DNA of 64,000 nt from Demequina soli. Lineage in GTDB: Bacteria; Actinomycetota; Actinomycetes; Actinomycetales; Demequinaceae. Position numbers and translations under genes: made by a program. This document shows positions 42,069 to 50,621 of this stretch, piece by piece. The notes below the pieces were generated by a model that was not told where the DNA came from, did not search any database, and worked only from the letters and a program-made list of their open reading frames with translations. Each line of letters begins with the position of its first letter. The stretch's first letter is position 1. Where the stretch lies: assembly GCF_000971195.1 (NCBI RefSeq), contig NZ_BBLZ01000001.1, positions 62,001 through 126,000 of the forward strand, written 5' to 3'.

Positions 42069-45019
42069 AGGCGATCAGCCTCACGCTCGAGGGCTTCGGG
42101 CCCTACCTCGCACGCCAGGACGTCGACTTCACGGCCTTCGACGCCGACCGCCTCTTCGTCATCACGGGCAAGACCGGCGCCGGGAAGTCGACCATCCTCG
42201 ACGCGATCACGTTCGCGCTGTACGGCGACGTGCCCCGCTACGACGGCACCAGGTCCACCGCCCGCAGCCACTTCTGCACGCCCGACGACCCGACCGAGGT
42301 GACGCTCGTGTTCGAGGTCGGCACCGCGCGGTACAAGATCACGCGCTCCCCCGAGTTCGAGCGGCCCAAGGCGCGCGGGACCGGCACCACCACCGAGAAG
42401 CCGGCCGCCAAGCTATGGCGATGGGAGGGTGGCGACTGGGACCCGATCGCGATGGCACCGCGCGAGGTCGGGCACGAGATCGGCGGCATCATGCAGCTGA
42501 CCTCCGACCAGTTCCTGCAGGTGATCCTCCTGGCACAGGGCCGGTTCGCGGAGTTCCTGCAGTCGTCGACCGACTCGCGGCTGAAGCTGCTGCGCTCGCT
42601 CTTCGGCACCCAGCGCTTCGAGGACCTCACCGCGTCCCTTCGCGACCTCGCACGCACGCGGTACCGCGCGATCGAGGCCGCCGACGCCGAGCTCGAGGTG
42701 GTCCTGCGCAACGCCGCGACCGTCGCCGGAGTAGAGGCGCCCGGCACCGGCGAGGGCGACGCGTGGCTCCTCACGGTGGACGATGCGCTGCGCGCCGCCG
42801 CGGCTACCCTCGCCGAGGCGTCCGAGACGGCGGGCACCGCCGCGTCGGCCGCGCGCGAGGCCCTCGTCGAGGCGCGTCGCGTCGAGGCCGAGCGCACCCG
42901 GCTCGCGACGGCCCGGGCGCGGGTGACCGAGCTCGAGGCGGGCGCCGAGGCGCACGCCGACGACGTGACCCGGCGGGACCTCGCGCGAAGGGCGGCACCT
43001 GCGGCCGCGCCGCTCGCGGCCACGGCCCGCTCCGCCGGCGCCTTGTCGGACGCCCGGGCCGCCCGCGGCACGGCCCTCGCGGGTGCGGACTCGCTGACGG
43101 ACGCCACGATCGACCAGCTGCGCGAGCGCGCGAGCGCCCTCGCCACCGAGCGCGGATCGCTCGCGACCGCGCTCGAGGCCGAACGGTCGCTGCCCGCGCG
43201 GGCGGCCGCCGCGACCGCCGCGACCGCCGGTGCGGCCTCCGCGACGGCGGCGCGCGACGCCACCCAGACCCGGATCGACGCCCTGCCCGAGCGCGAGCGC
43301 GAGCTCCGCGAGAGGCTCGGCGCGGTGGCGACCGCCGCCGCCCGACTCGAGGACCTCGAGGCCGCGGTGACGCGCGCCAGCAAGGCGGTCGCGGCACACG
43401 AGCGGCTCGTCACGCTCGACGCGGCCCTCGCCACCGCTCGCGAGCGCGAGGCGACCGAGTCCGGCGCGCGGAAGACGGCGGTCGACCTCCACGACGCCCT
43501 GCTCCAGCGCCGCGTGCGCTCGCAGGCGGCGCACCTGGCGGCGACACTCGTCGACGGCGAGCCGTGCGCGGTGTGCGGCGCGACCGCCCACCCCTCGCCC
43601 GCCCGACCCACCGACGAGCATGTGACCGACGACCAGGTCGAGGCCGCGGACGCCGCCGCCAAGGCCGCGACCGCGACGTTCGAGCGAGCGCAGGCGGCAG
43701 CCGCCGAGGCGCACACCGCCGCCGAGGTTGCCCGCACCGAGGCCGGCGAGGGCACCCGCGACACAGCCGCCACGGAGCTGACCCGCGCACGCGAGGCGGT
43801 CGCGCTCGCCTCCGAGGGCGCCGCCACGCAGGCGAGCGTCGAGGCCGAGCTGGCGTCGCTCGACGCGCTCGCCGTCACGCTCAAGGAGGATCTCGCGGTG
43901 AAGGCGGCCGGCGTCGAGTCGGCGCAGGCGCGCGCGGCCGAGGCGGGCGCCGCACTCGAGGCGGCCCGCGCATCGTCCACCGAGGCGCGGGGCGAGCACC
44001 CGACGGTGGCGGCGCGCGCGGCCACCCTGGACGCGGAGGCGGCGACCGTGGACGCGGTCGCGCGCGCGACGGAGACCCTCGACGCGGCCGAGCGCGCCGA
44101 CGCCGACGCCCGCGCGGCGCTCGCCGCGGCGCTGGACGAGGCGGGCTTCGCCGAGGCCGACGAGGCGCGGGCGGCGACGCTCCCGGCGGGCGAGCTCGCG
44201 GAGCTGGAGGCGCGCATCGTCGCGCGGGAGTCGGATCTGGCGGGTGCCAGGGCGGTCGTCGCGGAGCTGGCGAGCGCCGACCTGCCGGCCGAGCCGGCCG
44301 ACCTCGCGGCGCTGGTCGCCGCGTCGACGGAGGCCGACGCCGCGGCGAAGGAGGCGGCGCGCACGCACGCCGCCGCCGAGAGCCGGGCGACGCAGTTCGC
44401 GGCGCTCGCCGCGCGCTACCGCGACAAGGCGGCCGAGACCGCGGAGGCGCGCGAGCGGCACGCCGTGGTCGAGACGCTCGCGGCGACGCTCGAGGGCAAC
44501 CCGCCGAACGAGCGGCGGATGCGGCTGGAGTCGTTCGTGCTGGCGGCGCGGCTGGAGGAGATCGTGGCGGCCGCGAACGCGCGGCTCGTGGTCATGTCGA
44601 ACGGCCAGTACCTGCTGGAGTACGACGACTCGGCGCAGTTCCGCAATCGGCAGACCGGGCTCGAGCTGCGCGTCGCGGACGCGCACACCGGGCAGTCGCG
44701 GTCGACCCGCTCGCTGTCGGGCGGCGAGACGTTCCTCGCGTCGCTCGCGCTGGCGCTGGGGCTCGCGGAGACGGTGACGGCGGCGGCGGGCGGCATCCAG
44801 CTCGACACGATCTTCATCGACGAGGGCTTCGGCTCGCTCGACGGGGACACGCTCGAGATCGCGATGTCGACGCTCGACGACCTGCGGGACGCGGGTCGAA
44901 CCGTCGGCCTCATCTCGCACGTCGAGGCGATGAAGGAGGCCATCCCGGCCAAGCTCGAGGTGACGAAGGCGGCGGACGGGTCGAGCCGCGTGGCGGTCAG
45001 GACCGGCGCGGAGGGCTAG
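42065..45019 (+). CDS. sbcC: DNA repair exonuclease subunit SbcC (Rad50-like)
   Basis: The SMC-like ATPase partner of SbcD, 984 residues. The N-terminal head has Walker A GKTGAGKST (about residues 35-43). Long Ala-rich coiled-coil arms flank the zinc hook CAVC (Cys501/Cys504). The C-terminal head has the signature LSGGETFLASLALALG and Walker B TIFIDEGFGSLD. ATG 42065 is coupled to sbcD. Its stop overlaps the convergent acetyltransferase by 4 bp. Confidence 0.96.
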   Translation: MKAISLTLEGFGPYLARQDVDFTAFDADRLFVITGKTGAGKSTILDAITFALYGDVPRYDGTRSTARSHFCTPDDPTEVTLVFEVGTARYKITRSPEFERPKARGTGTTTEKPAAKLWRWEGGDWDPIAMAPREVGHEIGGIMQLTSDQFLQVILLAQGRFAEFLQSSTDSRLKLLRSLFGTQRFEDLTASLRDLARTRYRAIEAADAELEVVLRNAATVAGVEAPGTGEGDAWLLTVDDALRAAAATLAEASETAGTAASAAREALVEARRVEAERTRLATARARVTELEAGAEAHADDVTRRDLARRAAPAAAPLAATARSAGALSDARAARGTALAGADSLTDATIDQLRERASALATERGSLATALEAERSLPARAAAATAATAGAASATAARDATQTRIDALPERERELRERLGAVATAAARLEDLEAAVTRASKAVAAHERLVTLDAALATAREREATESGARKTAVDLHDALLQRRVRSQAAHLAATLVDGEPCAVCGATAHPSPARPTDEHVTDDQVEAADAAAKAATATFERAQAAAAEAHTAAEVARTEAGEGTRDTAATELTRAREAVALASEGAATQASVEAELASLDALAVTLKEDLAVKAAGVESAQARAAEAGAALEAARASSTEARGEHPTVAARAATLDAEAATVDAVARATETLDAAERADADARAALAAALDEAGFAEADEARAATLPAGELAELEARIVARESDLAGARAVVAELASADLPAEPADLAALVAASTEADAAAKEAARTHAAAESRATQFAALAARYRDKAAETAEARERHAVVETLAATLEGNPPNERRMRLESFVLAARLEEIVAAANARLVVMSNGQYLLEYDDSAQFRNRQTGLELRVADAHTGQSRSTRSLSGGETFLASLALALGLAETVTAAAGGIQLDTIFIDEGFGSLDGDTLEIAMSTLDDLRDAGRTVGLISHVEAMKEAIPAKLEVTKAADGSSRVAVRTGAEG

Positions 45020-45486
45020 AGCTCGCCGAAGGGATAGCGCACCGTCGCGAAGGGCCACGAGCGATCGAGCCACGCGGGCACGAAGGCGCGCACCGCATCG
45101 TCCAGGCCGACCGGCGCGTTCACGCCCACCCACCACGAGACGTCGGCGGCGGGCGCCTCGAGATCCGGGCCCGGTTCGGCGGGATCGATGTAGAGGCAGC
45201 CCCACAGGCGTGACTCGTCGGCCGCGAGGATCGCGTAGTTGAAGGACTCGTGACGGACCGTCTCCTCCGCGTGGCGCGCGAGGTCGGCGCGGTCGGCCTC
45301 GGCGCTCATGTCGGCGGGCGGCCAGCCCCACGCGGCGCCGTACTTGGCCCACAGCATCGCCTGGCTCCCCATGACGGCCGGCATGTCGATCGCGAGATCG
45401 TCGGGGCTGATCGGGCGCGCGTGGGCGTCGGAGGTGAGGGACACACGCAGCGGGTGCTCGAAGCCCTCAGGCAGCCATCCGGTCAT
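45016..45486 (-). CDS. GNAT-type N-acetyltransferase-like protein
   Basis: A 156-residue protein of an actinobacterial GNAT-like family with HARPISPDDLAIDMPAVMGS, WGWPPADMSAEADRADLARH and SFNYAILAADESRLWGCLYI. The last strand pair gives the acetyl-CoA fold signature, though the usual Q/RxxGxG/A loop is weak. GAGAGGACC precedes ATG 45486. The acceptor is unknown. It ends convergently inside the sbcC stop. Confidence 0.75.
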   Translation of the reverse strand: MTGWLPEGFEHPLRVSLTSDAHARPISPDDLAIDMPAVMGSQAMLWAKYGAAWGWPPADMSAEADRADLARHAEETVRHESFNYAILAADESRLWGCLYIDPAEPGPDLEAPAADVSWWVGVNAPVGLDDAVRAFVPAWLDRSWPFATVRYPFGEL

Positions 45487-45610
45487 CGGGGGTCCTCTCG
45501 CATTCGGCTCGACGCGGGTCACCCTGTCGCCGCCGGCGGCCCGCGTCAAGCGCTGACGACGGACGAGATCCCTGCCAGACTCGAGGTGACGGGTCAACGG
45601 TGACGGGGTC

Positions 45611-46165
45611 ATGGACAGGCATCTCTACTCGGACGAGTCGAAGGTCGACGGCTTCCGCTTCGCGGGCGCCGCGGTCGACGTCGACGACCTGGCCCGCGTG
45701 CGCCGCGAGGTCCTCGACTGGCGGGTCGGCGACTCCCGCCGCTGGCACACCTCCAAGGAGCGGCCCGACGCGCGCGAGCGCGCGCTGCGGCGGCTCATCA
45801 GGCTGGCGGGGCGCGTGGACATCGTGATCGTCGAGCACGCGAAGACCCACCCCGAGTTCGTCGCGCGAGAGGCGTGCGTCGACGCGCTCGCGCGGTGGGC
45901 CTCCGCGCACGAGGTCAGCGAGTGGGTGCTCGAGCAGGACGCCCCGGTCGAGTACCGCGACCGGCGGACCGTCGCGGGGTTGATGCGGGCCGGACAGATC
46001 CGCCGCTTCGCGTACCGGCACGCGGCGGCCGTCGAGGAGCCGCTGCTGTGGATCGCCGACTTCGCGGCCTGGCTGTGGACCAAGGGCGGCGCGGACCGCG
46101 CCGCGATCGAGCCGCTCGTGGTGCACCACGAGGTGCTCGCGCCGAACCTCGCCGACGCGGCGTGA
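45611..46165 (+). CDS. DUF3800-like putative RNase H-fold protein
   Basis: A 184-residue protein starting with YSDESKVDGFRFAGAAV, which matches the N-terminal Asp-Glu-Ser strand of DUF3800, a family predicted to be RNase H-like and often found with mobile or defence genes. A C-terminal acid pattern with LLWIADFAAWLW also fits. The TGACGGGGTC before ATG 45611 is a poor ribosome site. It lies beside a PIN/HTH toxin-antitoxin pair. The assignment is by motif only. Confidence 0.55.
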   Translation: MDRHLYSDESKVDGFRFAGAAVDVDDLARVRREVLDWRVGDSRRWHTSKERPDARERALRRLIRLAGRVDIVIVEHAKTHPEFVAREACVDALARWASAHEVSEWVLEQDAPVEYRDRRTVAGLMRAGQIRRFAYRHAAAVEEPLLWIADFAAWLWTKGGADRAAIEPLVVHHEVLAPNLADAA

Positions 46166-46315
46166 CCGGCGCGGGAACCGGCCCGGACAGCGTGAGACCC
46201 GGCTGACCGACCATCCGGACGGCTACCGGGTCCACTGCTTGGAACTACTGCCCCTCGCTACCTCCATTGTCCCACCGGCGCGAGGGGCGGGCAACGATGC
46301 GCCGGTCACGTCCAC

Positions 46316-46885
46316 CTAGAGACGCGCGACGTGCCCGGCGACACGCTCAGCGAAACGGTGGCAGCCGGCCGAGCGGAAGCGCCCGGGAAGGTCGCTCGCG
46401 GGATCCTTGCCCCGCCAGTACTCCCATTGGCGCGCCACCATGCGATGCACCCCGGCGGGCGCGGAGTCGTCGGCCAGCATCAGGAAGTCGTCGGCCGAGA
46501 GGATGTCGTATGGGAGTCTGTCGACGATCGACTCAGGCAGCTCGAGGAAGTCCCGGTCGTCGGTGACCAGCAGGTCGACCCCGCCGGCTACCGCGGCCGC
46601 GTGCACGTGAAGGTCGTCGGCATCGGTCAGCCCCTGAAGAGGGACGATCGGATAGTCGGAGATGCGCTCGGACATCGACGCTGCAAGCAGGTCGCGCAGC
46701 CTCGCGACCACCGTGCCGTTCAGGCCGGGGTTCGACCGACGCACGTGGTACAGGGCCTCGGCCAGGATGTCCTCGGTCCAGCAGGTGGAGAACATCCCGG
46801 GCTGTTCGACCTGGGCGATCAGGATCGCATCCCGCAGGGTCCGCGACACCAGGATGTTGGCGTCGAGCAGGACCCGGGTAAGCAT
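46316..46885 (-). CDS. PIN-domain toxin (putative ribonuclease)
   Basis: A 189-residue PIN-domain protein. RVLLDANILVSRTLRD gives the first active-site Asp, and TDADDLHVHAAAVAGG and LLVTDDRDFLELP supply the others. The length and the C-terminal extension are those of the longer PIN subgroup paired with HTH antitoxins. It starts 28 nt after the antitoxin stop, so the two are co-transcribed. Confidence 0.85.
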   Translation of the reverse strand: MLTRVLLDANILVSRTLRDAILIAQVEQPGMFSTCWTEDILAEALYHVRRSNPGLNGTVVARLRDLLAASMSERISDYPIVPLQGLTDADDLHVHAAAVAGGVDLLVTDDRDFLELPESIVDRLPYDILSADDFLMLADDSAPAGVHRMVARQWEYWRGKDPASDLPGRFRSAGCHRFAERVAGHVARL

Positions 46886-46913
46886 GCGCGCACGCTATCG
46901 CGCGCATCCGACA

Positions 46914-47342
46914 TCACCCGATGTCGAGGTCATCCTCCAATGCCAGCAGATCGTCCAGCGCGCGTCGCTGGGCACGCAGACGGCTCTTGCGAAGCGCGAC
47001 CACGTCGGCGGTCATGACGCGGGTGTGCGTGCCCACCTTGTGCGACCGTAGCTCGCCGGACCGCACGAGCTTCATCAGGCTGGTGCGGCTGATCCCCAGC
47101 TGCTCCGCCGCAACCGTCGTCGTCAGCTCGGGCGGCATCGTCCCGACCGTCACCGTGTGGCCCTCCGCCACCTCGCGCAGCACCGTCGACAGGAACCGCG
47201 CGAACGCCGGGGTGAGGTCCGGAGCGCCGTCGACCGCATCCGGACGCGACGACAGGGACTCCTCCAAGAACGTCACGAGCCTCTGCGCCTCGACGCGCTC
47301 GCTCTCGTTCGCGAATACCGTAGTGCTCCCGGGCTCGGTCAT
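46914..47342 (-). CDS. Excisionase-type HTH antitoxin for the PIN toxin
   Basis: A 142-residue protein. The central segment TTTVAAEQLGISRTSLMKLV, followed by SGELRSHKVGTHTRVM, is a MerR/excisionase-like winged helix that would bind the operator. The N-terminal half is helical, and the C-terminal tail is acidic (LLALEDDLDIG) and probably wraps the toxin. GGAGGGG precedes ATG 47342. Autoregulation through the palindromes upstream is expected. Confidence 0.82.
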   Translation of the reverse strand: MTEPGSTTVFANESERVEAQRLVTFLEESLSSRPDAVDGAPDLTPAFARFLSTVLREVAEGHTVTVGTMPPELTTTVAAEQLGISRTSLMKLVRSGELRSHKVGTHTRVMTADVVALRKSRLRAQRRALDDLLALEDDLDIG

Positions 47343-47367
47343 GATGCACCCCTCCTCGCCGCTACAA

Positions 47368-47403
47368 GTTGCAAGTGTCCTACACGACACTTATAAGTGC
47401 AAC
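47368..47403. promoter_or_regulatory. Nested-palindrome operator of the PIN/HTH pair
   Basis: The outer arms GTTGCA (47368-47373) and TGCAAC (47398-47403) enclose AAGTGTC (47373-47379) and GACACTT (47386-47392). A separate perfect 12-bp palindrome, CACTTATAAGTG, spans 47388-47399. The stretch is AT-rich compared with its surroundings and begins 26 nt upstream of the antitoxin ATG. TATAAG inside it could be the -10. Confidence 0.65.
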
Positions 47404-47424
47404 ATCAGACATCGCCCGGGAGTC

Positions 47425-48150
47425 TCAACCCAACGCCTCCAGGTCGCCGTCGAGCACGTGGACCTGCCGGTGCCCGACGCCCAGGGTGTCGGCGTGCCAC
47501 CGGGCGCGGGCACGATGCGCCGCCCACCCGAGCGCGACCGCCACCAGAGCGCCGGTCACCGCACCCTCGAGCACCGCCCACGCCACGTAGTGCTGCGCGA
47601 GCGCACCGAAGGAGACTCCTGCCAGCGCGCCGGGTGCGCCCAGCGCGTAGATCCCCATCAGCACCAGGGACGACGCGATCACGCTCGCGACGCCCGCGAG
47701 GCCGGCCGCGCCCGCACGGAGGGCATCGCCGGGCGCCGCCCCCCGCAGGCGCCCGGCGAGCACAACCGCGCCGCGGTACGCGCACCAGCCGGCGAGGATC
47801 CCCACGACCCCCATCACCAGCACGTTCGCGCCGAGCGCCGTCACTCCCCCGTCGCCCCACAGAAGAGCCTCCGCCACGAGCGCGCCCGCCATCGCGATCA
47901 GGGCGAGCCAAGGTCCGAGCGCGATCGCCAGCAGCGTGCCCCCGATGACGTGGCCCGTGAGCGAGCCGCTGGAGTTCAGCGGGAGGTCGAGCAGGTGCGC
48001 GATGAGCACCCCGCCCGCGCCCGCGACGGCCGCGCCGAGACGCGGCCGGCCGTGGCGCATCGTCCACCCGGCATATGTCACCGCGCCGAGGGCGGCCACG
48101 CCGGCGCCGATGGTGATCGTGGGGTCGAGGACCCCGTCCTGGATGTGCAT
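47425..48150 (-). CDS. CbiM/NikM-type nickel or cobalt permease component
   Basis: A 241-residue membrane protein with about six or seven spans. It begins MHIQDGVLDP, the metal-binding N-terminus (Met1-His2) of CbiM/NikM substrate-binding components of ECF transporters, and GHVIGGTLLAIALGPW is also typical. GAGGAG precedes ATG 48150, 29 nt after the DUF6390 stop. As the last gene of the hydrogenase operon it most likely supplies Ni2+. The NikN/CbiN, Q and O partners are not present here. Confidence 0.88.
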   Translation of the reverse strand: MHIQDGVLDPTITIGAGVAALGAVTYAGWTMRHGRPRLGAAVAGAGGVLIAHLLDLPLNSSGSLTGHVIGGTLLAIALGPWLALIAMAGALVAEALLWGDGGVTALGANVLVMGVVGILAGWCAYRGAVVLAGRLRGAAPGDALRAGAAGLAGVASVIASSLVLMGIYALGAPGALAGVSFGALAQHYVAWAVLEGAVTGALVAVALGWAAHRARARWHADTLGVGHRQVHVLDGDLEALG

Positions 48151-48179
48151 GATCGTCTCCTCTCAGGAGAGCACGGCGC

Positions 48180-48992
48180 CTATGACAGGACCGCCGCGGG
48201 GCCCGAGAACGCGAGGCGGTTGACCGTCTCGAGCTGCTGGGCGGTGGCCTGACGCAGCCTGGCCAGGCGCGTGGACCCGATCCAGTCGCAGATCCAGTCC
48301 CAGTGCATGGCGACGTGGTCGCCGGGGCGGACGGCGGGCGCGAGCGCACGGCCGTCGCGGCGGATGCGGACCGGGTCGGCGGTGGGCGGGGCGAGCGTGA
48401 GCTGGCGGCCGTCCCACGCGAGGTGGCGGCTCTCGACGATCGCGATGTCACCGTCGATCGCGAGCACCTCTCCCCCGCGGATGCGGCACCTGTCGAGGAC
48501 CGTGAGCGGCCCCTCGACGTGGCCGTGGCGCAGCAGCCCGACCCACGGGTACACGGCGAACACGTGGAAGTTGTGGTGCGGGGTGCCGCCGGCGGCGACG
48601 CCTGCGACCAGGCGTTCGAACTCGAGCCGGGTCAGGCGCGGCCGGAACCGCTCCTCGAGGCTGCGCGCGAAGGGCGCGCCGCCGCAGTGGTCGAGCACGG
48701 GCCCGCCGAGCCAGTACGCCTCGACGACCACCGGGTCGAGCGGGGCGCGGCCCAGGCACTCCCCGATGAGCTCGAGGTACGGCCACGCACCCTCGAAGGC
48801 GCGCGCGACCTCCTCGAGCTCGGGCCCGGAGTCGCGGGCGTCGACGCGTTCAAGGAGCTCGTCGGCGCGGTCGGGGCCGCAGTAGCCGAGGTCGTTGGGC
48901 GGGAAGGCATACCTCCCGAACATGAGCGCTCCGGCCTCGGGCGGCAGGGCCTCGGGGTGCGCGGACGGTCGACGATGCTGGGTGTCGGTCAT
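48180..48992 (-). CDS. DUF6390 family protein, hydrogenase-associated
   Basis: A 270-residue soluble protein: GALMFGRYAFPPNDLGYCGP at the start, GGTPHHNFHVFAVYPWVGLL in the middle, and HVAMHWDWICDWIGSTRLARL near the end. It fits DUF6390, which I recall next to actinobacterial hydrogenase genes; the function is unknown. Conserved His, Cys and Trp residues suggest a cofactor or metal. GGGAGGG precedes ATG 48992, which overlaps the EamA stop by 4 nt. Confidence 0.72.
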   Translation of the reverse strand: MTDTQHRRPSAHPEALPPEAGALMFGRYAFPPNDLGYCGPDRADELLERVDARDSGPELEEVARAFEGAWPYLELIGECLGRAPLDPVVVEAYWLGGPVLDHCGGAPFARSLEERFRPRLTRLEFERLVAGVAAGGTPHHNFHVFAVYPWVGLLRHGHVEGPLTVLDRCRIRGGEVLAIDGDIAIVESRHLAWDGRQLTLAPPTADPVRIRRDGRALAPAVRPGDHVAMHWDWICDWIGSTRLARLRQATAQQLETVNRLAFSGPAAVLS

Positions 48993-49906
48993 GTGACGGC
49001 CCTCCCGGGCAGTCGGGGGGCGAGCCACACGAGCAGCCCGCCCGCCGCGAGGAGAATCAGCCAGGGCGCCTGGGCCGCGAGGGGTGCGGCGTCGAGCGCT
49101 CCGGCCAGGATCGCGGTCACCAGCGCCCCCAGCACGAGGACCGCGGTGACGTCGACGGCCGGCGCCAGCGCGAGCGCGTGGTGCCAGGTGGCGACGTAGC
49201 CGGCGAGGAGCACGCCGGTGAGAAGGACCCAGCCCCACTGGGACGCGGTGGCGGGCAGCGCATCGTCCAGGCGGCCGGTGAGGCCGCACCAGGCGAGGAG
49301 CGCGACCGTGCCGCCGCCCATGCGGGCGAGGGCCGTGGTCCACGGGGTGAGGTCGGCGAGGAGGCGCTTGGTCACGACCACCTCGACGGCCCAGAGAAGG
49401 GTCGCGGCGGCGATCATGGTGGTGCCGGGGTCGGCGACCAGGCTGACGCCGCCCCCGGCAAGCCCGAGCTGCGCGACGACCAGCAGGCCGATCGCGCCGA
49501 GGTGCCACCACGTGAGCCGCTCCTTGAGCACCACGACGGCGATGAGCGCGACCCACACGACCAGCGTCTTGTGAATGAAGGCGGCCTGCGTCGAGGCGGT
49601 GGTGGCGAGGCCCTCGAAGAACAGCACGAACGGCACGGCGCCGCCGAGGATCGCGATGTAGACGAGGCCCCACCGGTGGCCGGGGCGGGTGGGTCGCCTC
49701 AGCGCGACCGACCCTGCCCCGGCGGACCGGCGTCCGACGGCGAACACGAGTGCGAGGATCAGCGCCGCGGCGCCGTTCTTCGCGGTCGTGTAGGCCGTGG
49801 CGTCGCCGAAGGCGGCGACGCCGAAGCCGTTGACGTAGACGGCCACCCCGCTGATCAGCGCGGTGACGCCTGCCAGCGCGAGGCCGCGGGTGCGGGTGGC
49901 GTTCAT
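48989..49906 (-). CDS. EamA/DMT-family transporter within the hydrogenase operon
   Basis: A 305-residue membrane protein with about ten spans in two EamA repeats (GVTALISGVAVYVNGFGVAA and LLWAVEVVVTKRLLADLTPW mark the halves). Such transporters export metabolites or amino acids; no substrate is evident. Start and stop both overlap neighbours by 4 nt (hypC upstream, DUF6390 downstream), so it is a true operon member rather than a chance neighbour. Confidence 0.88.
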   Translation of the reverse strand: MNATRTRGLALAGVTALISGVAVYVNGFGVAAFGDATAYTTAKNGAAALILALVFAVGRRSAGAGSVALRRPTRPGHRWGLVYIAILGGAVPFVLFFEGLATTASTQAAFIHKTLVVWVALIAVVVLKERLTWWHLGAIGLLVVAQLGLAGGGVSLVADPGTTMIAAATLLWAVEVVVTKRLLADLTPWTTALARMGGGTVALLAWCGLTGRLDDALPATASQWGWVLLTGVLLAGYVATWHHALALAPAVDVTAVLVLGALVTAILAGALDAAPLAAQAPWLILLAAGGLLVWLAPRLPGRAVT

Positions 49907-50133
49907 GTCGTCGGCTCGCTTCCTGAGTCACGGATGGCGAGCGCATCGCGCGCCTCCGCCTCGGAGATGCGCTCGAGCGCGAAGCCCGACTGCACCACCA
50001 CCCAGTCGCCGACCGTGATGTCGTCGTCGGAGACCGTCATCTCGAGCACGAGCTGGCGCCGGCCGTGGTCTTCCACGACCGCACGACCGTCCTTGTGCAC
50101 CTCGACGACCTTGGCGATGGTTCCTACGCACAT
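49903..50133 (-). CDS. hypC: Hydrogenase assembly chaperone HypC/HupF
   Basis: A 76-residue chaperone that carries the Fe(CN)2CO group with HypD and delivers it to the large subunit. It begins MCVGTIAKVVEV with the essential Cys2, and VGDWVVVQSGFALERISEAEA is the conserved C-terminal half. It overlaps the maturation protease gene by 10 nt. hypA, hypB, hypD, hypE and hypF are not in this window. Confidence 0.92.
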   Translation of the reverse strand: MCVGTIAKVVEVHKDGRAVVEDHGRRQLVLEMTVSDDDITVGDWVVVQSGFALERISEAEARDALAIRDSGSEPTT

Positions 50134-50621
50134 GACTGGACTTCCTCTCTCAGCGCGATGAGCTCGGCGGTCGCGGTGGCCACCGCGGCGTCGAGCCCTT
50201 CCTGTATCTCCGGGGACATCGGACCGAAGCCGAAGCTCTTGGCCTCGACCCCGACGACCGTGACGTGCGCGGGCAGCGTGCCCAGCGTGCGGGCGAGCTC
50301 GACCGCGCCGGCAAGCCCGAAGGCGTGGCTGCCCCCGCGGCCGGCGGCGGTGAACGCGCTGGTGGGAAGCGGCTCGCCAGAGTCGCCCACCTCGCGGATG
50401 TGGAGCCGTCCCGGCGGGTTGCCGGACGCGACGGCGTCGATGATGAGGGCCGCGCCGTGGTCGGCCCACAGCTGGACCAGCGCGGTCGGGTCCTCGCGGG
50501 TGACGACGTCGACGGCGTCGAGGTCGAGGCGGGCGAGGCGCTCGGCGACCACCGAGCCGACCGCATCGTCCCCCCGGTCGGGGCTGCCCAGCCCGACCAC
50601 CAGCACCCGGTTCGCGCTCAT
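50124..50621 (-). CDS. [NiFe]-hydrogenase maturation endopeptidase (M52 family)
   Basis: A 165-residue protease that cleaves the C-terminal extension of the large subunit after nickel insertion. VVGLGSPDRGDDAVG is the N-terminal strand and nickel-binding Asp, ALIIDAVASGNPPGRLH the second Asp, and GRGGSHAFGLAGAVELA includes the conserved His. ATG 50621 overlaps the hyhL stop by 4 nt, so it is made with its substrate. Confidence 0.9.
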   Translation of the reverse strand: MSANRVLVVGLGSPDRGDDAVGSVVAERLARLDLDAVDVVTREDPTALVQLWADHGAALIIDAVASGNPPGRLHIREVGDSGEPLPTSAFTAAGRGGSHAFGLAGAVELARTLGTLPAHVTVVGVEAKSFGFGPMSPEIQEGLDAAVATATAELIALREEVQSCA

